Of a stretch of 64,000 bases of DNA, positions 36,527-44,679 are shown piece after piece. Every line of letters starts with the position of its first letter. Positions within the stretch are counted from its first letter, which is position 1. Below the pieces are notes generated by a model, which did not search any database, was not told where the DNA came from, and worked only from the letters and a program-made list of their open reading frames with translations. Position numbers and translations under genes: made by a program. This stretch comes from Spongiibacter nanhainus (GTDB taxonomy: Bacteria; Pseudomonadota; Gammaproteobacteria; Pseudomonadales; Spongiibacteraceae): positions 3,160,001 to 3,224,000 of the forward strand of contig NZ_CP066167.1 in NCBI RefSeq assembly GCF_016132545.1. The letters run 5' to 3'.

Positions 36527-37927
36527 ATGGCAAAACTAAGTATTATGGATCTGGCATTCTTTGCCACTGAGACGGAAGCAAGCCCCAAACATGTCGGCGG
36601 GATGATGCTGTTCCGCAAGCCAGCAAATGCACCGGCCGATTTTGTCGAGTCGGCGGTCCGCGATTATGTCGGTCGCGCTGAGGATGTTCAGCCGCCCTTT
36701 AACCAAGTCATCGAGTTTGGTCGTTTGAGCCTGCCCCATTGGAGCCAGGACCCCAATTTCCATATCGACAACCACATTTTTCACCACACTCTTGAGGGCG
36801 ATGACTTCCGGGACAGTCTTTACGAGCTGGCCGGCCAACTTCACGGCCCAGTCCTGCCCCGCGACAAGCCCATGTGGGAAGTGCACATTGTTGAAGGTAT
36901 CGACCCCGAGCGTTTTGCCCTTTATATCAAGCTCCATCACGCCTACGCCGACGGCGTTACCATGTCATCTATTTTGGCCAACAGCCTGAGCAAGTCGCCC
37001 CGAGCCAAACGAGCCAACCCGATGTGGGCTGCGCTACCCAGCAAAAAACGCCTGGAAAATGCCGCAGACAGCGTATCAATTACCAAAAGCCTACTGAAGC
37101 TGGGCGGCAAATCTGGCGACTATATTAAGTCGACTCTGGGGCTGTACAAGCTCAGTGCCCAGTTGGTGTTGGAGCTCGCCAATCTCACCAAAAATGCGGT
37201 GGCCGTACCCTTTAAAGCCAACGCCAATACCCCCTTAAATGGGCGGGTAGTGGCTGGCCGCCAGGTCACGACAGCGGCCGTGCCCATGACCAAGGTTAAC
37301 CACCTCCGGGAGCTCACCCGTTCGACCCTGAATCACATCGCCCTGACTTGCGTGGATGGCGCCCTGCACCGCTACCTTCAGGAAGTCGATGCCGATATCG
37401 ACCAGCCAATTACCATCCAAATGCCGGTCAATCTGCGCCGCCGCGGTGATAACAGCATGGGTAACAAAATCGGTATTGTACTGGTGGAGCTGGCAAACCG
37501 TACCGAAGACCCCTATGAGCGCCTGCGGGAAATCGGCTTTACCCTGCGCAATGTGCGCTACCAAGTGGACGGCGTTCCCCCCGCGTCGGTAATGGCCTAC
37601 ACGGTACTACTGGGCAGTGTGTCTCAGCTCTCCGAACTGCTGCATATTGAAGATCGTGTGCCGCCGCTGGGCAATACGCTGGTGTCCAATGTTCCCGGTC
37701 CTGAAAAGGCGCTCTATCTCAACGGCGCGAAACTGGAAGAGATGTACCCCATCAGCGCCCTGACTCCTGGCTGCCACCTGAATATTACGCTATATAGCTA
37801 TGATGGCCGCCTGCAATTTGGCCTAGTGGCGTCATCGGCAATGCCGAGACTTGAAGTACTCAGCGATTACATACATGATGCCTTTAACGATTTGGAAGCG
37901 GCGGTTACCACACCCCGGCACCCCTAA
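36527..37927 (+). CDS. Wax ester synthase / diacylglycerol acyltransferase (second copy)
   Basis: This 466-residue WS/DGAT has the catalytic HHxxxDG motif as HHAYADG at residues 137-143. The N-terminal LSIMDLAFFATETEASPKHVGG and the later SNVPGPEKALYLNGAKLEEM are family landmarks. It is quite different in sequence from the copy at 6044, suggesting different substrate preference. It lies 167 bp before a fatty acyl-CoA reductase on the same strand, so here the likely product is wax ester. AAGG precedes the ATG. Confidence 0.94.
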   Translation: MAKLSIMDLAFFATETEASPKHVGGMMLFRKPANAPADFVESAVRDYVGRAEDVQPPFNQVIEFGRLSLPHWSQDPNFHIDNHIFHHTLEGDDFRDSLYELAGQLHGPVLPRDKPMWEVHIVEGIDPERFALYIKLHHAYADGVTMSSILANSLSKSPRAKRANPMWAALPSKKRLENAADSVSITKSLLKLGGKSGDYIKSTLGLYKLSAQLVLELANLTKNAVAVPFKANANTPLNGRVVAGRQVTTAAVPMTKVNHLRELTRSTLNHIALTCVDGALHRYLQEVDADIDQPITIQMPVNLRRRGDNSMGNKIGIVLVELANRTEDPYERLREIGFTLRNVRYQVDGVPPASVMAYTVLLGSVSQLSELLHIEDRVPPLGNTLVSNVPGPEKALYLNGAKLEEMYPISALTPGCHLNITLYSYDGRLQFGLVASSAMPRLEVLSDYIHDAFNDLEAAVTTPRHP

Positions 37928-38007
37928 GCAGCCATTGAGGGCACATCGAAGCAGCACCACTAAACAATGTTATAGAAACTAAAAGTAACGACATAAATTA
38001 CCTACAC

Positions 38008-38021
38008 ATAACTATAGTTAT
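38008..38021. promoter_or_regulatory. 14-bp palindrome upstream of acyl reductase
   Basis: ATAACTATAGTTAT is a perfect inverted repeat 74 bp before the reductase start and two nt before a hairpin. It could be an operator of a local or global regulator. Confidence 0.5.
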
Positions 38022-38023
38022 AA

Positions 38024-38043
38024 GGGAGCTGGTAACAGCTCCC
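38024..38043 (+). other. GNRA-looped intergenic hairpin
   Basis: GGGAGCTG, loop GTAA, CAGCTCCC: an 8-bp perfect stem closed by a GNRA tetraloop, between the WS/DGAT and reductase genes. No U run follows, so it looks like an mRNA stability or processing element rather than a terminator. Confidence 0.6.
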
Positions 38044-38094
38044 AATGCCTTAAAAGCTCACTGACAATAATTCACACTCTGCAGGAGAAGCAGC

Positions 38095-40086
38095 ATGAGC
38101 TATTTCGTCACCGGTGGCACCGGATTTATCGGCCGCTTTCTAATCGAGCGCCTGGCCAAACGCAAAGGCACTATCTATGTTTTAGTGCGACGCGGGTCTA
38201 AAAGTAAATTTAAGGCGCTGCAGGAACGGACCGGACTGAGCGATGCTCGACTGGTCCCCGTTTACGGCGACCTGTCTAAGCCCAAGCTGGGTATTGGTCC
38301 TAAACAAATGGGCGAGCTTAAGGGCAAGGTGCGGCAATTCTTCCACTTGGCCGCCATTTACGATTTAAGTGCCGACGCCGAGAGTCAGCAGATCGCCAAT
38401 ATCGACGGCACCCGTCACGCCATAGCTGCAGCGGAGTTAATGCAGACCAAGTGCTTCCACCTCGCCAGCTCGATTGCCGCCGCCGGGCTTTACAAAGGGG
38501 TATTCCACGAAGACATGTTCGACGAGGCCGAAGGCCTGGAACATCCCTACTTTCGTACCAAGCACGAATCCGAACTCCTGGTGCGCCGGGAATGCTCTAT
38601 CCCCTTCCGCATTTACCGTCCCGCCATGGTGGTGGGCGACTCCAAAACCGGGGAGATGGACAAGGTCGACGGCCCCTACTATTTCTTCAAATTGCTGCAG
38701 CGTTTGCGCTACCGGATGCCCCAATGGATCCCACTGATCGGTATCGAAGGTGGGCAGATGAATATCGTGCCGGTGGATTACGTCGCCGATGCCATGGACT
38801 ATCTGGCCCATCAGCCCAAACTGGACGGCCGCTGCTTCCATCTGGTGAATTCCAACAGCCACAAGGTCGGTGAGGTACTGAATATTTTCGCCGACTCGGC
38901 CCACGCGCCGCGGATGGCAGCGCGCATCGATTCGCGAATGTTTGCCTTCATCCCCGCCTCAATTCTCGGCATGCTAAAAAACATGCCCCCCATCAGACGC
39001 ATTATTAACAGCATTCTGGCGGACTACCATATTCCCAAGGACGGTCTGCAATTTATCAATATGCCGACCCGTTTCGACGATCGGGATACCCAAAAGGCCC
39101 TAAAGGGCAGTGGCATTAAACTGCCTGAACTGGAGAGTTACGCCGACAAGTTGTGGGATTACTGGGAACGCAATCTGGACCCGGACCTGTTTAAAGACCG
39201 CAGCCTCAAGGGCAATGTCGCCGGCAAGGTGGTGGTGATTACTGGCGCCTCATCGGGGATCGGCAAAGCCGCTGCTCTTAAGCTGGCCGACGCGGGCGCC
39301 CAGGTCGTGCTGGTGGCACGCACTGTAGAAAAGCTGGAGGAAACCCAGCAACAGATCGCGGCGCGGGGCGGCACCAGTTACAGCTATACCTGCGATGTTT
39401 CCAACATGGAATCCTGCGATGAGTTAGTGACCACGCTGCTGAAAAACCACGGCCACGTCGACGTCTTGGTCAACAACGCCGGTCGCTCCATTCGCCGCTC
39501 ACTGGAACTGACCTTTGATCGCTTCCACGACTTTGAGCGCACTATGCAGCTCAACTATTTTGGCGCCATTCGTTTGGTGATGGGCCTGGCGCCGTCGATG
39601 CTGGAGCGCCGCAGTGGCCACGTCATCAACATTTCGTCGATTGCGGTTATCGTTGGCGCATCGCCGCGCTTCTCCGCTTATGCCGCCTCCAAATCCGCCC
39701 TGGATGCCTTCTCTCGCAGTGCGGCGGCGGAGTTTTCAGATCGCAATATCGCCTTTACCACCATCAATATGCCACTGGTGCGCACACCGATGATCGGGCC
39801 GACCTCAATCTATAACGCGGTGCCGACGCTGTCGCCGGAAGAGGCCGCCGATATGATTTGCGACGCCATTGTGAAGCGTCCCAAACGCATCGCCACGCCT
39901 CTGGGTATTTGCGCCCAGGTGCTAAACGCGATTTTGCCCAAGGCCACCGAAATTATTATGAACACCGTATTTCGCACCTTCCCGGACTCGGCCGCAGCCA
40001 AAGGTGAAGAGGAAGGCGGCAGCAAAGCTGAGCCCTCTACCGAGCAAGTGGCACTGGCTGCCGTGTTAAAAGGCTTCCACGTTTGA
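38095..40086 (+). CDS. Two-domain fatty acyl-CoA reductase (AcrA/FcrA-like)
   Basis: The 663-residue protein has an N-terminal extended SDR of the NAD-binding-4 type (about 1-370, GGTGFIGRFL at 6-15, then Y and K in YFRTKHES) and a C-terminal classical SDR (TGASSGIG from residue 383, catalytic Tyr529 and Lys533 in SAYAASK). This fusion matches mycobacterial and marine bacterial acyl-CoA reductases that make fatty aldehyde or alcohol from acyl-CoA. Fatty alcohol is the substrate of wax ester synthase encoded just upstream. AGGAG precedes the ATG by seven nt. Confidence 0.92.
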   Translation: MSYFVTGGTGFIGRFLIERLAKRKGTIYVLVRRGSKSKFKALQERTGLSDARLVPVYGDLSKPKLGIGPKQMGELKGKVRQFFHLAAIYDLSADAESQQIANIDGTRHAIAAAELMQTKCFHLASSIAAAGLYKGVFHEDMFDEAEGLEHPYFRTKHESELLVRRECSIPFRIYRPAMVVGDSKTGEMDKVDGPYYFFKLLQRLRYRMPQWIPLIGIEGGQMNIVPVDYVADAMDYLAHQPKLDGRCFHLVNSNSHKVGEVLNIFADSAHAPRMAARIDSRMFAFIPASILGMLKNMPPIRRIINSILADYHIPKDGLQFINMPTRFDDRDTQKALKGSGIKLPELESYADKLWDYWERNLDPDLFKDRSLKGNVAGKVVVITGASSGIGKAAALKLADAGAQVVLVARTVEKLEETQQQIAARGGTSYSYTCDVSNMESCDELVTTLLKNHGHVDVLVNNAGRSIRRSLELTFDRFHDFERTMQLNYFGAIRLVMGLAPSMLERRSGHVINISSIAVIVGASPRFSAYAASKSALDAFSRSAAAEFSDRNIAFTTINMPLVRTPMIGPTSIYNAVPTLSPEEAADMICDAIVKRPKRIATPLGICAQVLNAILPKATEIIMNTVFRTFPDSAAAKGEEEGGSKAEPSTEQVALAAVLKGFHV

Positions 40087-40154
40087 TCGGGGCAGTCACA
40101 GGGATGTGACGGGAAAGTAACGGAAAAATAACGGCAAAGCACAGCGGTTCAGCG

Positions 40155-40952
40155 TCAGCGGTATTCGATCCGCGCGCTGAGCCGGTTGTACAGGGAGGGG
40201 AGCAAACGTTTGATGGTGGGAGCCAGGCCACTGAGCCCTCGGCCGATAACCACCTGATCCCGGCCTTTGTCCATCGCCCGCACCATCTGCCGGGCGCAAT
40301 CCTCAGCGGACAGGCCGTTGAGATTGCCCTCATCGTCGCTCTGTTGTGCGCTGCCATCGGCGGTCAAAGCGTTGATAGCGATGGCCGTATTGATGGAGCC
40401 CGGGCACACAGTCAGGCAGTGAATACCTTGCTTGGCCGTTTCCGCGCGCAGGCAGTCCATAAAGCCCACCACGGCGAATTTGGAGCCGGAATAGCCGCTG
40501 CGCAATTGTGACCCCACCAAGCCCGCCACACTGCTGACCGCCACAATAGTGCCCCGGCCCCGCGATATCATTCCCGGCAAAACCACTTTGGTCAGAGCGA
40601 CACTGCCCAGATAATTCACCTCCATCAGCCGCCGGTAAACGGAAAAATCGGTATCGATAAACCGAGAGCGCTGGGAGACTCCGCCGTTGTTGACCAGCAC
40701 ATCGACCGGCCCGACCCGTTGCAAAATGGCCTCCCCCAGCGGCAGCAGGGCCTCGGGATCGGCGAGATCCAGGGGCTCGACCCAGTGCTGCTCAGCTCCC
40801 CCGGGGAGGCTGTCGCGGAGTTCAGATAAGGTCGCTTCAGAGCGGGCAGACAATACCAGTCGCGCGCCCCGCGCCGCCAGCTGACGGGCCAGCTCCAGCC
40901 CAATTCCGGAGCTGGCCCCGGTGATCCACACTGTTTTGTCGCGGTAATCCAC
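40155..40952 (-). CDS. Short-chain dehydrogenase/reductase (DHRS7-like)
   Basis: A 265-residue SDR with the cofactor motif TGASSGIG (residues 11-18), the NNGG structural motif (NNGGVSQRS), and catalytic Ser (VSSVAGL) with YSGSK. It resembles membrane-associated DHRS7-type or 3-ketosteroid/retinol-type reductases. The substrate is not readable. It faces the wax ester genes convergently, and its start lies 6 bp after the DUF4404-like gene. Confidence 0.9.
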   Translation of the reverse strand: MDYRDKTVWITGASSGIGLELARQLAARGARLVLSARSEATLSELRDSLPGGAEQHWVEPLDLADPEALLPLGEAILQRVGPVDVLVNNGGVSQRSRFIDTDFSVYRRLMEVNYLGSVALTKVVLPGMISRGRGTIVAVSSVAGLVGSQLRSGYSGSKFAVVGFMDCLRAETAKQGIHCLTVCPGSINTAIAINALTADGSAQQSDDEGNLNGLSAEDCARQMVRAMDKGRDQVVIGRGLSGLAPTIKRLLPSLYNRLSARIEYR

Positions 40953-40958
40953 CCCCGC

Positions 40959-41225
40959 CTACACCCCAATACTGGCGAGTTTGACCATGATGTCCTTGAG
41001 AATGCCGGACACAGTGGGGTGATCGACCTCGAAGCTGGAGATCATCTCCTCGACCCGCTCCTGGAGTCCGCTGTCTTCCAACACCAGATCGGGACCGCTG
41101 CCCAGTTCCCGGTCAATGTCGTCAACCAGGGCGTGCAATTTGGCCCGGGACTTACCCTCCATGGCCTGTTCGTCAATTTCTAACTGCAGTTGTTTGAGCT
41201 GCTCGTGTAAGTGCTTGGTATCCAT
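40959..41225 (-). CDS. Small DUF4404-like protein
   Basis: An 88-residue acidic helical protein (KHLHEQLKQLQLEIDEQ, ending DIMVKLASIGV). It has the length and pattern of the DUF4404 family of short coiled-coil proteins. GGAG lies nine nt before the ATG. It is followed by the SDR gene 6 bp on. Function unknown. Confidence 0.75.
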   Translation of the reverse strand: MDTKHLHEQLKQLQLEIDEQAMEGKSRAKLHALVDDIDRELGSGPDLVLEDSGLQERVEEMISSFEVDHPTVSGILKDIMVKLASIGV

Positions 41226-41320
41226 CGTGATACTCCGTACTGATATCCTCTCAGCATAGCAATCACAGCGCATTTCGCCTATGTCATTTCTTGGATTACG
41301 CGCACGGAGACAGATCAGGG

Positions 41321-41797
41321 TCAGTGATAATAGCGAGCTACCAGCCGCCGGCTCTCCCGCTGGCAGTGGGCCAATTCATCGAGCCGATTGTCCGCCCGAT
41401 AGGCCCGCTCCAACATATGCAGAGATATCTCCACGTTGTGCTTTAGAGGCAGCAACTTACCACCGGGCCTGCGCAATGCCTGTAGTAAGCGATAGTGCAC
41501 CGCCAGCAGGCAGTGGCGCTGAAGTGCCCTATCGCCACAGCGTACAAAGCATTCCGACAAAAAATGCCCCGACAGCATATAGCGGTCCAAATCATCCAGC
41601 GCCGGTGTACTCTGCCCGTCCAGCACTAGCTCACTAAGCTCAAAGCTGCTGCCCAAAAACCGCAGCGCTTCCTGCCAATTGCGCTCGGCATAGGCCCGAC
41701 GCCCCGCGGTCATCCACTGCTGCCAGCACTCACTGCCAGTATCTTTGTAATTTGCCAATTGATCCCTGTGTTGCTGACATAAAAATCGAATCGCCAT
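41321..41797 (-). CDS. Conserved-looking hypothetical protein, helical and Leu/Arg-rich
   Basis: I do not recognise this 158-residue protein. It is helical and rich in Leu, Arg, His and Cys (Cys in CQQH, ECF, CGDR, CLLA), with no signal peptide or membrane segment. The pattern ALRFLGSSFELSELVL suggests TPR-like helices. GGGAG lies before the ATG. It stands alone between DUF4404-like and a Fur-like box about 100 bp upstream. Confidence 0.65.
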   Translation of the reverse strand: MAIRFLCQQHRDQLANYKDTGSECWQQWMTAGRRAYAERNWQEALRFLGSSFELSELVLDGQSTPALDDLDRYMLSGHFLSECFVRCGDRALQRHCLLAVHYRLLQALRRPGGKLLPLKHNVEISLHMLERAYRADNRLDELAHCQRESRRLVARYYH

Positions 41798-41898
41798 CAA
41801 TGTTCTCCCTTTTCCTATCACCTTTTTCCTATCACCATCGTGATCTCAATACTCGCCCGGCGCTGAACACCGACGACAAGCAGCGCACTCACAATTAA

Positions 41899-41915
41899 TA
41901 ATAATGGTTATCATT
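41899..41915. promoter_or_regulatory. Fur-box-like element
   Basis: TAATAATGGTTATCATT matches the Fur core TGATAATGATTATCATT at 15 of 17 positions. It lies between the hypothetical gene (starts 41797, minus) and an SDR gene (starts 42042, plus), so either or both could be iron-regulated. Confidence 0.6.
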
Positions 41916-42041
41916 TGTATTAATCAAGGGGCGCCAAGATATTTGGCCGATTTTGGCCATCGAGTCGATCACATCGGTCATTGTGACCAACCCCGGCTTG
42001 CCGTCACCCTAGGTAGCGAATAACAACAATGGGAGCCTGAT

Positions 42042-42812
42042 ATGTCAGTTCTGGAGCAATTCTCTCTGCAGGGCCGCGTCGCCCTGGTTACCGGCGCGGG
42101 CCGAGGCCTGGGTAGAGCGATGGCGGTTGCCTTTGCCGAGGCCGGTGCCAGCGTCATCTGCGCCGCCCGTACCGCAGCCGACGTCGAAACCAGCGCGGAA
42201 CTCTGCAACGCCACCGCAGGCCAGGGGCTTGCGGCAATCTGTGACGTAGGCAATGCCGATCAACGTGAGGCTGCGGTCAAGCTGGCCACTGAGCGCTTTG
42301 GCAGACTGGATGTTCTGGTAAATAACGCTGGAGGCGCCTATCCCAATGACCCCTTGAACACCTCAACGGCGGATTTCGACCGGGATTTTCACTTCAATGT
42401 CACTACGGCGCTGGCAATGAGCCAGCTTTGTCTACCACAGCTGCGTGAGCACCAGGGCTCTATCATCAATATCAGCTCCGCCGCCGCGCGCTACGCCCAA
42501 GCAGGTTTTAGCAGTTACAGCACCGTTAAAGCGGCCCTAAGCCAACTCACTCGCTCATTGGCCGCAGACTTTGCCCCGGCGGTGCGGGTCAACGGCATCG
42601 CTCCAGGCTCCATTCTGACCGATGCCTTGGGGCAGTTTCTGGATCAGGAAACGCAGCAGAAAATGGCCGACCTCACCCCCATGAAGCGACTGGGCAGAGC
42701 AGAAGATATTGCTGCTGCGGCACTCTACCTTGCATCGCCGGCAGCAGCCTGGGTGACGGGTAAAATTCTTGAGATTGATGGCGGCGCAGAGGCCTCTACC
42801 TGGCCTTTTTGA
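42042..42812 (+). CDS. Short-chain dehydrogenase/reductase (FabG-like)
   Basis: A 256-residue classical SDR: TGAGRGLG (17-24), NNAGG (about 91-95), catalytic Ser (NISSAAA) and YSTVK (about 158-162). It resembles 3-oxoacyl-ACP reductase/7-alpha-hydroxysteroid dehydrogenase-like enzymes. GGGAG precedes the ATG. A Fur-like box lies 127 bp upstream. The substrate is unknown. Confidence 0.9.
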   Translation: MSVLEQFSLQGRVALVTGAGRGLGRAMAVAFAEAGASVICAARTAADVETSAELCNATAGQGLAAICDVGNADQREAAVKLATERFGRLDVLVNNAGGAYPNDPLNTSTADFDRDFHFNVTTALAMSQLCLPQLREHQGSIINISSAAARYAQAGFSSYSTVKAALSQLTRSLAADFAPAVRVNGIAPGSILTDALGQFLDQETQQKMADLTPMKRLGRAEDIAAAALYLASPAAAWVTGKILEIDGGAEASTWPF

Positions 42813-42922
42813 CTACGCAGGCGACAAGTGTGCTGCCAACCTAACGGGCACTGGCAGTAGAGAAACTTGGTGATGTCGTTATAATCGGTCGCTTACCACA
42901 CCATCAGGGATTGGAGCGACAC

Positions 42923-43738
42923 ATGGATCCACAAGTATTACTCGATCAGTACGGGCCAGAAGCCATGCAGGCCGGCATTCGCATTGCCGGCTCGTTAGCC
43001 ATCATCCTGATCGGCTACTGGTTCGCCAAGCTGTTTTCCGGGTTGTGCCGAAAAGCCCTGGCCAAACGTGAGTTTGACGCCACCCTGTCCAACTTTATCG
43101 CCAAGCTGTTGTTTTTCTTTGTGCTGGCTCTGGCGGTCGTGCCGGCCCTGGCTCACATCGGGGTACAAACGGCGTCGGTTATTGCCGCTCTCGGTGCCGC
43201 GGGTCTGGCGGTCGGCTTGGCCCTACAGGGCTCACTGGCAAACTTTGCCGCAGGCGTTCTGCTTATCGCCTTTCGCCCCTGCCGCGTTGGCGACTGGGTC
43301 GACGCCGGTGGCTGTTCGGGCACCGTCGAGAGCATTAGCCTGTTTCAGACCACCCTGCTCACCGCAGACTACAAACGCATCACCATTCCCAACGGCCAGG
43401 TCATGTCCGACGCCATCACCAACTACAGCGTGATGCCGCGGCGACGGATCGACCTGGTGGTGGGCATTTCCTACGATTCGGACATGAAAAAGGCCAAAGA
43501 CATACTGAAACAACTGGTCGAAGCTGACGAGCGCATTCTCAAAGACCCAGCTGCCACGATCGCGGTTACCGAGCTGGGCGAGTCGTCCGTCAATCTGATT
43601 TGTCGCCCCTGGGTGGCCACTGCCGACTTCTGGCCCGTGCGCTGGCAATTGACAGAATCAATTAAAGCGGCCTTTGACGACAACGGCATTTCCATCCCCT
43701 TCCCGCAGATGGATGTGCATTTTGACAAAACCGCCTAA
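42923..43738 (+). CDS. mscS: Small-conductance mechanosensitive channel MscS
   Basis: A 271-residue MscS-family channel that relieves turgor at hypo-osmotic shock. Three membrane segments (about 20-40, 60-85, 90-115) are followed by the pore helix ALGAAGLAVGLALQGSLANFAAGVLLIAFRP and the cytoplasmic beta domain. GGAG before the ATG at 42923 favours it over an in-frame TTG four codons upstream. A terminator follows at 43763. Confidence 0.95.
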   Translation: MDPQVLLDQYGPEAMQAGIRIAGSLAIILIGYWFAKLFSGLCRKALAKREFDATLSNFIAKLLFFFVLALAVVPALAHIGVQTASVIAALGAAGLAVGLALQGSLANFAAGVLLIAFRPCRVGDWVDAGGCSGTVESISLFQTTLLTADYKRITIPNGQVMSDAITNYSVMPRRRIDLVVGISYDSDMKKAKDILKQLVEADERILKDPAATIAVTELGESSVNLICRPWVATADFWPVRWQLTESIKAAFDDNGISIPFPQMDVHFDKTA

Positions 43739-43762
43739 ACCCTTTTTCGCGTAAAATTCAGG

Positions 43763-43790
43763 ACCGGCCGCCCAGCGGCCGGTTTTTTTT
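43763..43790 (+). terminator. Rho-independent terminator of mscS
   Basis: ACCGGCCGC, loop CCA, GCGGCCGGT form a 9-bp stem followed directly by a run of T, 24 nt after the stop. Confidence 0.93.
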
Positions 43791-43857
43791 GTCACTGAGT
43801 AATGAATACACAACTCAACTCAACACAGCTATCTACAACACCGTACCGGGAGAGTAC

Positions 43858-44583
43858 ATGAGAAACGCACTTCTACTTTCAAGCGCCCTGCTTGCCGCCA
43901 ATTTCGCTCAAGCCGCCGACCCGGCCCCGCTGTGGAAGGGCGATATCGAATTTGGGTTTTACCAAACCGAAGGCAATACTGACGAAAGCAGCCTGCTGGG
44001 TAAATTTGCCGGCAAACGCAGTAGTGGCCTGTGGACCTATGACATTGTCGCCGATGGCAAAAACAGCGAGACCGAAGGCGTACGCTCCGCTGAACGCTAC
44101 TTCCTCTCCAACCGCCTGGCCTACGATGTCAGTGAATTCAACTACACCTTTGGTTACGTCTCTGTGGACAAGGACCGCTTCAGCGGTTATCGCTACCAGG
44201 GCACAGTGTCCGGCGGTTACGGTCGCCGCATTCTGAAGAACGACACGGTAACCTGGGACGCAGAATTCGGTCCCGGTCTGCGAGTCAGTGAACTGGAGAA
44301 CCCCGGCCCCGACGACGAGGATGGCAAAGTGGAAGAGGCCATTATCCGTCTGTCCACCGAACTGGTGGCGCAGGTCTCCGATAACGCCTCCTTCAGCCAG
44401 TTGATCTCCTCTGAGGCTGGCGACGAAAACACCGTGACCAAGTCTGTATCAGCACTGAAGACCAAAATCGTCGGCGGTTTCGGCCTAAAAATCAGCTACA
44501 CCATCGAATACAACGAGACCGTGCCCAACGACACCGTCCATATGGATCGGCAAACCGCGGTCACCCTGGTCTACAGCTTCTGA
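43858..44583 (+). CDS. Outer-membrane DUF481 (YdiY-like) protein
   Basis: The 241-residue product has a signal peptide (about 1-20, ending AQAA) and a DUF481-type beta-barrel, with alternating hydrophobic strands and a C-terminal aromatic strand VTLVYSF. Such proteins are salt- or acid-induced outer-membrane proteins of unknown function. GGGAG precedes the ATG at 43858; the upstream open frame is not used. It lies 96 bp before the sucrose phosphorylase-like gene. Confidence 0.86.
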   Translation: MRNALLLSSALLAANFAQAADPAPLWKGDIEFGFYQTEGNTDESSLLGKFAGKRSSGLWTYDIVADGKNSETEGVRSAERYFLSNRLAYDVSEFNYTFGYVSVDKDRFSGYRYQGTVSGGYGRRILKNDTVTWDAEFGPGLRVSELENPGPDDEDGKVEEAIIRLSTELVAQVSDNASFSQLISSEAGDENTVTKSVSALKTKIVGGFGLKISYTIEYNETVPNDTVHMDRQTAVTLVYSF

Positions 44584-44608
44584 GCTAGCTCTCGCTGCGC
44601 GACAGCGC

Positions 44609-44675
44609 AATCTCCCGGCGGCCGGCAGGATACTTGCATCAAGGCCTAACAACGCCTAATAACCGCCGGGAGATT
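44609..44675 (+). promoter_or_regulatory. 13-bp inverted repeat sequestering the downstream RBS
   Basis: AATCTCCCGGCGG (44609-44621) and its exact complement CCGCCGGGAGATT (44663-44675) flank a 41-nt interval. The second arm contains the GGGAG Shine-Dalgarno (44668-44672) of the gene starting at 44680. In RNA the repeat would pair and hide the ribosome site, so translation could be gated by temperature, a ligand, a protein or ribosome movement from the upstream gene. Confidence 0.75.
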
Positions 44676-44679
44676 CAAT

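Noticed and set aside
41281-41637. 118-codon plus-strand frame
   Set aside because: Lies antisense to the better supported 41321-41797 gene, which has GGGAG at its start.
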